64,000 nucleotides of DNA, taken from the NCBI GenBank assembly GCA_026545225.1, contig CM048845.1:80868033-80932032 (forward strand), read 5' to 3'. The translations under genes were made by a program, and so were the position numbers. Below, in pieces: positions 22,020-34,622 of the stretch. How positions within the stretch are numbered: position 1 is the stretch's first letter; each line of letters begins with the position of its first letter. Below the pieces are notes generated by a model. It was given only the letters and a program-made list of their open reading frames with translations. It did no database searches and had not been told where the DNA came from. Source of the stretch: Cornus controversa. Lineage: Eukaryota > Streptophyta > Magnoliopsida > Cornales > Cornaceae.

Positions 22020-25000
22020 CTGCAACGTCCAAGAAAGCTCAGTGACTAACAAGCACAGAAATAATCCGTCATCAGTGACTAATCAAGTTTCACATAATTT
22101 CTACTGTGTCACAACATGTGGTATTAGAGCAGAATGCAAACCAAATTCAATCTGCAGATTCTGAAAAAGTGAGTGGATCCTAAAGTTGTTCTCTTTTTAT
22201 CAAGTTCCACCAGGGATTCCTTTTGATTCCATATCCAAGGCTTAATTTCTATTGTTGTTATCGTAACTTTGAATAGAAATAGATTTCAAACAAAAATGAG
22301 ACCAAGCAAGTAGGATCTCAGACTTGGGGCATCATCGGCGTTTAGCATATTTTACAATCAAGTGTTCATAATCATTCCCATATGAATTGGGTCGGCCACA
22401 TGAATTTCTCTCTCTCTCTCTCTCTCTCTCTCCCCATTCTTTTCTATTACAATAATATGTGAATGAGAATGTATTATTCACAAAAACCATTATTTTGTTA
22501 TACATCTCATATATCTAGAAATGACAACAAATCCCTAATTTCAAACTAATTTATTGAATATAACACCTTCAAGACCACAAAACTCCCCTCACCAGTGTGC
22601 ACAAGGAAAAAAATAAATAAAAAAAGACAAAAGGCAAGGAATGACAAAAGCATGACAATCTTTTATTTTTTATGCAGTCGTTTTTATTTGTGCTAAGCTA
22701 AGAAGCACGGACGCTTCTACAAAGGAGCCGTTTTTGTGTCGAACACCATGTCAAACAAACACTCCATGGACAAATGTTAGAAATATTTTTATTAATTTGG
22801 ACATTTGATTAACACATCTTACACTATTTAATACAAGTCTTGTATAATCAGCAACAACACCACCACCAAGAAGTCTTTTTTCCAACTACTTTGGATAGGT
22901 TACATAAAACCTATATTTCCATTTCGCTTTATCTAAGGCCATAACCTCAATTAAATCACATGTTATCATATCCTTCTTTACTAACTCTACCCACGTTAAC
23001 TTTGGTCTTCTTCTTTCCTTAGTATTACCTTCAATGTGGATTGTGTCACTTTTCCTAACTAGTGCATTCAAAAGTCATCTTTGCACATATCCAAACCATC
23101 TTAACCGATTTTCTCTCATTCCATCTCCAATTTGTACTACTACAACCATCTCGCGAATGTGATTATTTCTAATTCCGTCCTTACTAGTTTTACCGCACAT
23201 TTATTTCAACATTCACATTTCCGCCACACTCACTTTATGCATATATTGTTTCCTAGCTGCCCAATATTCTATGCCATAAAGTATGGCTGGTCTAACAATA
23301 GTTCACTAGAATTTCTCTTCAATCTTAAGGAGATACACCTATCACATAATATACTAGATGCACTCCTCTATTTAACCGATCTTGTCTTGATTCTATGATT
23401 AACATCATCTCTAATTTCTCCTTTATTATGAATAATTGAACCTACATAACAAAAATGTTTGCTTTTTTGTACCTCTTGATTCTCAATCCTCATTTGTATT
23501 TCTAGATTTACTAAAGTTACACTACATGTATTCAATTTTATTTCTACTTATCTTAAACCCTTTCAATTCTAAAACTTCTCTCCAAACCTCCAATTTGGCA
23601 TTAACTCCTATAGTCTCAACGACTAAAATAATATCATCGACAAATAACACACACCATGGAATCTCATCTTAGTTGTGTCTTGTCAACTCATCCATAACCA
23701 AGGCAAAAAAGAATAAGCTTAATGCTAACCCCTTATGAGACCTACAGTAATTGAGAATTCACTTATTTTCTCTACAAGCGTTCTAACTATAGTCACACAA
23801 CCATCATACAAGTCCTTTATTGTGTCAATGTATTCCTTTGTGACTTCTTTTTTTTAAACCCTCTATATTAGATTTCTAAGTGCCTTAGCATAGGCTTTCT
23901 CCAAATCAATAAAAACCATGTGGCGATCTCTCTTCTTCTCTCTATATCTTTCCATTAGTCTCCTAAATAAGTAAATAGCCTCTATCGTTGACCTTTCCAA
24001 CATGAATCCAAATTGATTTTCCGACACTTCAGTCTCTCGCCTTAGGTGTTGTTCAATCACCCTCTCCCAAAGTTTTATAGTGTGAATTATTAATTTAATA
24101 CCATGATAATAATTACAACTTTGTATGCCTCCTTTATTTTTTATCTTATAAGCATTAGGATACTTTTGCGCCATTCATCACGCCTCCTCTTAGTTGTTAT
24201 TATCTTATTAAATAGTTCTATTAACCAAGACAAGTCAACTTCTCCTAGACAGTTCCAAACCTCAATAGGAATGCCATTGGGACCTAAAGCCCTTCCCGAT
24301 TTTATCTTCTTTAAGGCATTTCTAACAACCCACTCCTTGACCTTAAGGAAAAATATGTTATCTCTAAGGTCACCATATTCTTCTAAGCCTAAACTTCCTA
24401 TATGGTTTTCATTTAGAAATTTCTCAAAATAATTTTTCCATCTATACAAATCTTAATAATACAAACGTATAAAAATCTTGAAAACGATACAAATACCGTT
24501 CAAAGCGTCCAACTTTTTTTTTTTTTTTTTTGATTTAAGAGAAAATTAACACTATATACATGTCATAACATGTAGTGACACTTCTCATACATAACAAAAC
24601 TATTATTATGATGACAAGGTGGGAAAGTAATAACATGTATAATAATATTAGGATATTCACATAGCTCTCTCTAAATTATGTAGCACATTAACTGTCTTAT
24701 TTAATAAAATTATAAATTGTAATTTATATTTATATTAGTTGTGTCCACGCCATATCTGCATCCTACTTTTTCAAATTTTGATGTGTCACTGTATCCATGT
24801 CGTATTGTGCCCGTATCTGTGCTACTTAGGTGCTAAATATGATAATTGATACATTATAACAAATTCAAAACACGATCTAACAAATTTGAATTTAAGGCCC
24901 AAAAAAAAAGGCTACAAGAGAAGAGGAATACTCACCTTTAAATCTGGCAATTCAATTACGCAAGCACATTCAACAACTTCAGCTCCAGCCCGTTCTGAGA

Positions 25001-28000
25001 AATAACATATTCAAGTCAGATAAATAAACTACTTTGACAAAGAACAGCGTATATTTTCAGCGAAGGTAAATAAATCTCATGAAGAAAGTGGAGCATTAAA
25101 CTTCCTATAGTTCTGAAAATTTAAACTAACCAGATTATAATCAAGCAATAAATCAGTTAATCAAGCCACAACAGTTCAAAATTAATTTATAAGATAGGAA
25201 TTATCCTAAGACCAAGATATTTTTCCTTTTTAACTCAAAAAGGATGATATCCCTTAACGATAGAAATGAAGACTTCGCCTAAAAGCTATATTATGCAGTT
25301 TAGTGGCGTCAGCAGCATCAATAAACAAAGATGAATGCACATAGCCACAGATGCCTAAAACACAGTACGTTTTTTTTCCTTTGCTGCTAGTATATGCTTA
25401 TGTCGTGTCTTTAAACGCCTCAGGAGTGAAAAATGACATTATTGTTGTGACATCATTGGACATACAAACTAATTGATATTTCTTCACGCTTTCGAGAAAC
25501 TATGGTAAATGCTATGACTCAACTCAAATAATAATATAGCCTCACAATGACATTTAAATCGCATTTTGAGATCCTAAAGTATATTTACCAAGTGACGTCA
25601 TGTTATTTCAGATATTTTACAATTATCATGAAACGTGGACTGATTCCATCAATTAAATGCAGAAAACATCAATAGCAGACAACCTTAAATTACATGCAAA
25701 GTAGTGCACAAATAACTGCAGCTAGACAACTATAGTCTATTTTACTTCATCAAGAGGCCAAACCTGTCATATCAGTATAGTGTATGAACTATTGTTAAGC
25801 GGTGTACATTCCTGGGGTGCTATTTTCTAAATACAAAATGAATAGAGGACATAAAAAATATGACTCCAACGTGCATAAACTTAAAAAACAAATGTCTTAA
25901 CTTCTCATTAAGGCTGTAACTCAACCATGTTGAGTGTAGCACAATCCAGCCACTAGTTACACCTCAACTGGTGTTTTAAACTCAGGGCTGTCTGAGGTAG
26001 GCACTGGGCAACCCGCCCCAACTGAATCTAAAAGATACATTTGTTATTAACTAATAGAAATTTATAGTCATTTCCATACCCTATACTTTCCTTTTTCTAA
26101 CATTGAAACAAATCCAGGAACTCCTATCTACAACTGGTTAAATGACTTTTACTTTACATAAAAGTTGTTGCAATCAGGTATATGGCTTATGCCAAGTACA
26201 TTCATCATGGAAGCCATATACTTAACAAGACAATTAATAGAAGAATGTAGGAGTAAACAAAAAGATTTATACATGGTTTTTATAGACTTAGAAAAGGCGT
26301 ATGCCAAGGGACATAATCTGGTGGGTTCTATAAAGAAAACAAGTTTCTATAAAACTTATTCTAGATATGCATAATGAGATATTGACTAGAATTCATACTA
26401 CATGTGGAGACACTAGTGATTTCTCTATAAAATTAGGATTACACCAAGGATTAGCTAGGAAGCACGGATACTCTGGAAAAGGGGCATGGCAGTATTGGAC
26501 ACGTATCCGATACGGATACACCTAGGATACGGCTAGATACGTGTCCAATACTTCCGAGAAGTATCCAATTTTTTTAAATAATTTTTTGAATATCGGTTAT
26601 GGACGGGATACGCGGGGATACACTAGGATACATTTAGTCGTTTAGGATACGGCCAGGATACATTTTTGACAAATTTGTAATTTTTTTGTCTTAAAAGGTG
26701 GGTCAAATGTAATATTAAAAAGTTTATAGATTAAAAGATTAGGGTCAGATTGTAATAAAAAAAAGATTTTAGAAGTTCCAAACAATAGATTAATAGTCTA
26801 AATGGATTAATGTTTATGTTGTAAATTAAAAAATAAGTAGCAATGCTTATTGCCTAAATGTAGAATAAATAAACTTATATTTTGCAAAAAATCTTTAAAA
26901 TCTTTAAATACATTTATTGTATTGTTGAAGAATAAAAGTTAATTTTTTATGTATAATATTATATTTTTATTTATTTATTTTTTTGACATATCCCTATGTG
27001 TCTGTATCCTATTTTTTTGAGATTTGCCATATCGCCGTGTCCGTATCGTACTGTACCCGTGTCCATGACCATGCTTCCTAGAGGATTAGTGTTAAGTGAC
27101 TTAAGTCCATACTTATTTACAATGGTGCTAGATGAGATAGAAAAAAATATCTAAGAAAACATTCCTTAGTGTATGATGTTTGTTAATGGCGTAGTTTTAT
27201 TTACATCTAAGGAGACCTTAATAACCAAGTTAGAAACACGGAGAAAGACTTTAGAAGCAAAAGACCTAGAACATAGTAAAACTAAAACAAAATATATGAA
27301 ATGTAAATTCAATAAAGCAGCAAAATATTACAATTCAAGACCAAAGAGCTACTCAAAACAATTACTTTCACTGTTTAGGGTCAATATTACAAAAAGATGG
27401 GGAGATAGATGGTGATGTCATAAGTAAGATTGGAGCAAGATGGACTAAATGGAGGCAAATTAGTTATATCTATTAGGATTGTGAACAGGATTGCTAACAG
27501 AGATGTGAACAACACTGGTCCAATTGCAAGTTATGGTTTGTGATGAGTTCGCCTTGAGATGCGACTGTGCTGTGCGGTGAAGAGAATTGAAGACAAAGTC
27601 ATGGGATGCTATGCAATGAAGTCTAGGGACAGAATCGATGCAGCTCTGATACCATGATAGATTTGCATTGGTTATAATTGCACAGTGAAGAAGAAGAGAA
27701 CTCTCTGTATATTCAATTGTAAGTCTTATGAAATATACAATATGCAAAGAATATAAAGAGAGTTATACAATGACAGTTGACTAATAAAATGGAAAAGATA
27801 ACACTACCCTAAATAAGAAAATAAATCCTAACAATATGCTATGTGACAAATGATATCAAATAAATTAAAAAGAAAATTTTATAGGATTGTCATTAGGCCA
27901 GCTATGTTGTATAGAGTAAAGTGTTGGGAGTTAAAAAAGAAACAAGAACAACACATCCATGTAGTGGAAATGAGGATGTTAAAGAGATAAGACTAGTAAT

Positions 28001-31000
28001 GAACGAGTAAGAAAACAAATAGGAATAGCACCTATTAATGATAAAATTAGAGAAAGTAGACTTAGGCGGTATTGTGAAAGATGCAATAGTTAAAAGAAGA
28101 AGAGTTGTTTGCTAGAAGGTAAGTGACAAAGAGGCCAACCAAAACTTACAAGGGATGAAATAATTATAAATGACTTTAAAAAATCAAATATTAGAGAAGG
28201 CATGAAGTTGCAATCAAGCACAACCTCATAAATTTTTTGGGAAAAAAAATACAGCCTTCTAACACTAATTAACAACTTAAACTTTTTACGTGGTTGATAC
28301 TATAACATGGTACCAAACAGGAAGGTCCAGTATTCAAACCTGTTGCCTCGTTGATGGCATATAATTTGTTCAGGTGATGAGTTATTGAACAATTGGTTTT
28401 GAAAAGTTCCTGCTTTTATCATATGTTGCAAATTTGTATTTTTGTTGCAATTCATCTAAAAAATCAACCTATTTTCTCATCTTTTCTTTTATTATTAATG
28501 GCTGAGCTACACATTGGAGGGTAAACATACCGCAACTTGGGACCCAATCCCAAATATCTGGTGGGATAACCAAGGTACTTTACCAACTAAGCAAATGACA
28601 CCTTCAATTGATGGCACAAATGCTCTTAAAGTACATTGATCAACAGGAACAATAACTGTGTGGGGCAAATTTAATTGTTCCACTAAAGTTCTAAAAAGGA
28701 TCTAAGCAACATGACCTAACCCAGGTAAAGCTAAACTCCAAAAAGTAAAAGTCTGACCTTCCTCTTCAATCATTAATCCCAAGTGTTAATGTAAGATCTG
28801 GTTTTGTCATATTCAATGAGGATTTCAGACCCAAAAAACAGGTGCTTCTTGTATTCAACATAACTGCTATGTCTGACAGGGACACATTCACATTTTCATG
28901 AAATTGCATGTCCTCCAAGCATATCCTTCTGTCTCAATAGTCTAAAAGATTTTGGTGTGAAGGTTCTGATTATTTGATAATTGTTGAAGAATATTATTAT
29001 GGGAGTGATTTAAGCCTTCATAGAATATTGATGGGAGTGATTTGTGGGATTGATTTTAGGAATCCACAATTATGGTATTTTTCATATTTATCACTTGTAT
29101 TCTTTCACCTATAAATAGAGGTGATCATTGTAAACAAAACTCAGAGAGAATATAATAAAAGTGATACAGCCCTTTGGGCTTTGTGTGCCATGAATGTAGG
29201 CCGTAATAGCCGAACCACGTATATCCTTGTGTTGTTTCATTATTAATTTCTCTCTTCAATCTTTTATTTAATTTATCAACAATAAGAAATGACAATTATA
29301 TAATAACACATCATTAAGCAAGTATAAAAATATTTACAAAGAAAGTACCTAGTAAATTCATAGCTGCACAAAGTGTGCCACCAGTTGCAATCAAATCATC
29401 AACTACCAAAGCACGTTCACCAGCTTCAACTGCACCAATATGCATCTCAAGACAATCTCTTCCATATTCCAAGATATACTCTTCCGAAATAACTTCACCT
29501 GTCATGATGGCGAAATTTGATTAGAAGAAACAAGTGAGAAGAATATCACCCGTAATGTTTCAAACTTTATATTCCAAAATCTAAGTAGTACAGATAAGAC
29601 ATGCACAATGACTTGTCAAATTGTCCATCAGATCTATTTGGTCAAATGAAACAACAAAAGATAACATATACGTAGCCCTGCAAAGGAAACAAGAAGTTCA
29701 CCAATAGCTCAAGCTTATTTGAAGCTTATTTGAAGCTCATTTAACCTCGTTCATCAGTGTAGACAAGCCTAGCTTAAGCTTGATTTTTGAACTCAATAAT
29801 TAAACAAGCCACGCTTGGCTTAGCTGATGTGCATTAAAAATAAGTTAATAACATAACAGTCTTTTCCGCACATTTCCTATCATAGACAATGCACAAGACA
29901 GCACTTCTATTTAAATCTTCATATAATACCAATGTATGAGAAGAAATTGAGAATGAAATAGTATGTGAGCACACTTCTATATGTTGTAAAACATGTTAAG
30001 GAAAGAGACGTGGAGATGCAGCATAAAAAGCAGAGAGAGAGAGAGAGATTTTGCAGTGTCTCAGCCCACCACCACTTCCTCAATGTCAAGTACAAAAAAC
30101 AGAAAAGAGAAAAATCTAAAGAACAACAAAAAGAAATCATAATAAATATTATAAAACATAATTGCAAAGAGAATGGAGTGTCTGGATGGAAGAGTAAGAA
30201 ATTAAATCAGCATGACATTTACAACTCATTATATCATGAAGAGTGGACCTTAGAAAAGGTAGAAATATGCATGTAATAATTATCAAAATTATTTCCTATG
30301 CCTGCCTACTGGTGAAATTTTCCCTCATATGAAGCATCTAAAGGTCAAACATTACAAACAATCATAGTCCACACTCACCGTATAAAAATTGTGACTCTGT
30401 CACAGAGAATTGGAACAGAATCGAGTTAGGTTATACTCAAAGATACAAGGCTTAAAAAAAAGACAACATAAATGCCCAGGGAAAAAAAAAGGACTACATA
30501 AATTATAAAAAATTAAAATTAACAAAGTAACATAATATCTGTATAAAATAACCAAAATATAGCTACAAACATTTTCGACCGTATTTGTCTATTACAATAT
30601 TACGCAACAATCATACCATAGGTCTTATCATTGGATTAATTCTTTATTTTTCCAACTTATCCATACCATAGATCTAATGTCATTTAATAATTTTAAAATA
30701 TTCTTTAAAAAATTGCAAATATATTAAAAAAAATTAACGATAGTCATATATATGTGATATATCATTTAGACTACAGAACATTAAAAAATGTGTGCATAAT
30801 CATATTCATTTAACTTAAAGTTTGATAATTAGTGAACAACATACCTTATTTTTTGTATTAGAGAAACTGAATTATCCAAGTATTATTAATGAGAGAGATT
30901 GGGTTTGCCTTTGTTCAAAGGCGACAGTGCCGAAAGTACTCTATTTTACAAATAAAGGTAAGATGACTGAATCTTGCATGACATTGTGCAATACTGAGAA

Positions 31001-31790
31001 AACTCGTACTAGGTCATGTAAGATAACCACAATGTATTGGTCAATACTTACTATTCACTGCACAATTCTTACCAAGACAGCATCATCTCAGATATTGCAC
31101 CAGGTCTCATCATTGAACCGAAAGCACCAAGACTGAGATGATTAGGGCTAATCAAGTTATCTGCTCGCAAATAATCCAAACATAGATGCATTTTTAAACA
31201 AAATAAAATTTCATTATAAAAAGGTTCAGAATACAAACATTACCATATAAATCTTAACTCCATGCTTAAAAAACCACTATTAACTGCCCTATCTTGTATA
31301 ATTAATGCCCAATTACATTTGATAAGTTTAATCATCTGCAAACCATAACACTGTTTAGATCACTAAAATCATTCAAAACACAGCATGGTCTCAAGAACAA
31401 GACTGAAACCAATGTTTGAGCAAGGGTAGTAAGTGGGTAGCGATTAGTAAGTGGATATAGTCAGCATTATATGTCAGAAGTCCCTCACAAAAGAACACCT
31501 GATAAAAAGTATCTTATGAAAAATGTCCCCAGTATGAATCCAATTATCAGTTAATATTAGCATCAAAACTGATTGATGCATCAGATGACCACTAAGTTGA
31601 GTATGCAAGCATGTGATAAAAAAAGACGATGAAGCGACAATGGATTTGTTTCTATAACAACTAAAACCAGAGCAATCCAGTGGAATGAAAAAGCATTACC
31701 AACAACTCAACAGTACATGAAAGAATTGGCCATGAATATTTAATGAATGTACCAAATAAAGCTAGAAATATACATGTAACTATAACTTCC

Positions 31791-31837
<47 letters not shown>

Positions 31838-34566
31838 AAACTCTGCCATTATAAATAGGCAATCGCAACAGAAGGATGAATTACCAGGTAACTTCTTCGG
31901 TTTTCTCAAGGGGACAAACTTTGCTCCTATTGCCAATGCAATGGGTGGACCAAATATAAAACCCCGAGCCTCTATTCCTGGCAATACAAATGCAACTTCG
32001 TTATGGAATGACTTCTTGAATATAGTTCAACAAGATACCAATTTTTCTTCCGTTGCTTAGTAGTTTAATTATACATATACCTATGTGACTGTAACACCAC
32101 ATCAAAAATCCAAGTAGCCAACTCTAAATCATCAATCAGAAGGATGAGTTATATCATAAATTGACTGCCTGATCTATAGATACATGCATATACATATCAA
32201 TAACCATATATATACTTATTTAGAATAGAATTTTTCACCGTCAACCATCAGTTTGGTATTTCACGACTTGAAATTTCTCCACAAATACAACAACCTCTTG
32301 CTATGTATGCAAGCTATTCATGTACTCAACCCTCTAGCTCAACCAAACAGGCAGTAAAAGTTTTTTCACATAAAGTTAAAATTGTTTCTTGTAACACTTC
32401 TCTGGAAACACAGATGATATTTCTTGCAGATAAGGGTCCACAGCACAACATTTAAATACTGAAATTAGCACGGAGATCACTAGTAAGTCTCAAAAACCAG
32501 GTCCAGAAAGGTACAGCCTCGTCTAATTGGACTTTATTAAAAAAAGAAAAAAGGAAAAAAAGAAAAAAGGAGACAGTTTGCACATGTAAGTTAAGTGCTG
32601 GAATGTATTTTACCATATTCTCCTTTTAAGGAAGAAAGAAAACAAAAAGAAGAAGAAGCTAAAACTGAAAACCATATTGTTCAGAAAGAAAATCCATACT
32701 TCATTTAAAAGACAAAAATAATCAGTAAACAACACATGGAAAGCAAACCTAAGTCTCATCAATGAATCATTGAAACATTTAAAAAGTAACACTTGCATTT
32801 TGAGGAAAGACATTGGAACAGAAGGGAAATGGAAAATAACAGCATTGGAGCTGAACATACTATGTTGGAATCTTACTTCATTTGAAAGACAAAAATAATC
32901 AGAAAACAACACATGGAAAGCAAACCATACTAAGTCTCATAAATGAATCATTAAAACATTTAAAAAATAACACTTGCATTTTGAGGAAGGACATTGGAAC
33001 AAAAGGGAAATGGAAAATAACAGCATCGGAGATCAACATACTACGTTGGATGTGATAGTTCCAGACCTAAAGGCCCCCATGTTGGTTTGTTCGATGCAGT
33101 CTCACATTGCCACCTAGTTATATGAGCTTTCTAATGAGCCAAAACATATTCATACATTAAACTACTTCACAAGATAAGATCAACTCGAATGAATCATGCT
33201 AATCTATATACAATTTGGGAAATTGTAGTAATTTTTCCATACAAAAATATACTTTCTGAGCAAAGATTCTGAATGGATATAAAAGTTCCATGAGCATAAA
33301 ACAGATATATCCACATAACCACATAAAGAGACAAATTCGAGTTGACAGCAATGATCATAAAGTAACAATTTGATGATACATTGAACCAAATTATTTTTCT
33401 TTTGAATTAATGAAAATGGAAGTTTCACTGAGGGTCCAACCACTAAAGAGATCATGAAAGTGATTCAACTTTCCACAAGTTCGTAGTAGTACTGTTAGTA
33501 GCATTAGAGAATACAGAAAGGTAGGGATGAGATACAAACAGTGTTCATCTCATCAACAAATAAATCAAACAAAAGGAGATACCTTGGGGTATAAATTAAA
33601 TTAGGTTATGCTTTATATTTATTTTCTAAATATATCACCGTAATTTTATTAATTTCTCCACCTTAAAAAGTTACTTGTAATAGCCTTTCATTTTAGTTTC
33701 ATTTGAAGAAAATACAAGAAAAAATGGAAACTCACTATTCACTGTTTCTATCACAAGATATCAGTGAAGTTATAAGAAATTGAACAAACCAATATGCAGT
33801 GTTGTTTATCAAAAGATTTTGAAAACAGTGAAAAGGACAAAAACCCACTGAAAGAAGTGGACTCTGGACCTCACAATATTATCTTTCCGGCAATAATTGA
33901 TCATTTGAAAACAAATATCAAATGGCATTCAAATAAATAAACAAAAGGACAACGCACATAGGGGAAAAAATAAAATAAAATGACGCACATAATAAATACA
34001 TCCAACAGTGAAATGTTGAAGGAAACCCACATATAATGCAGCCAAACATCGGCCCAATATAAACCCGTCATCACGCAAGTGGGTCCAACATTTTTTTCAA
34101 AAAATATGAGCATCCATCACCAACCACCATACGCTCAAATTGGATCGGAGCACATGCCACAGCAACACCTCTGAACCGCTCATAATCTCACAGAAAGTAA
34201 TCAATAACGCACGCCACTAGCAACCTCTATAGTCAATCTCAAAATCACTCCAAACCTCCTTTCACTCCCACAATGTCCCTTAAAAGCGCTCAAATATTTA
34301 ACCAAAACTTTGCCTCAATAGCTATATATGTGTGTGTAAATGGATGTATGTATTATATACCTGCAACTACTGATATGTTTTTGCCTTTGTATCTCTCGAC
34401 GAACAAATCGATCGTGTCTTTGAAGGCCTCTGGATCGAGTAACAATGTAGTGATGTCTTGAAACATAATTCCTGTGATTAGTCCATTGAAAATCATTATT
34501 TAGTGACTAAGTAAAGCAATTAAACACAGAAATGAGGTTTGTTTGTGGGATTAAACAAATTGATAT

Positions 34567-34622
<56 letters not shown>

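Larger units (their letters stand above)
22020..24935 (-). other. APT intron 5 (2916 bp)
   Basis: It contains a hAT-like element with an embedded LINE fragment (22698-24829). Near 22131-22144 a TGGTATTAGAGCAG string resembles an initiator-Met primer site, but no LTR is recognisable beside it. A (CT)n tract lies at 22408-22433. Confidence 0.85.
26165..28270 (+). pseudogene. RTE-type LINE fragment, twice interrupted
   Basis: Plus-strand pieces of reverse transcriptase include [32 protein letters not shown] and a LGLHQG block up to 26446. After the hAT-like insertion come [17 protein letters not shown] and [13 protein letters not shown], where FADD is expected, then [11 protein letters not shown]. 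After the Copia fragment, damaged 3' blocks continue to about 28270. Both catalytic motifs are altered (KAYA, FVNG). It lies antisense to APT and is plainly dead. Confidence 0.8.
24995..29348 (-). other. APT intron 4 (4354 bp)
   Basis: This is the largest intron. It holds a plus-strand RTE LINE broken by a hAT-like element and a Copia LTR fragment (26165-28270), and a solo LTR at 28982-29281. The remaining parts (24995-26160 and 28280-28980) show no recognisable feature. Confidence 0.9.

Noticed and set aside
22131..22144. TGGTATTAGAGCAG in APT intron 5 as the primer site of an LTR element
   Set aside because: No LTR end or second repeat could be recognised on either side, so a chance match or a very old remnant cannot be excluded.
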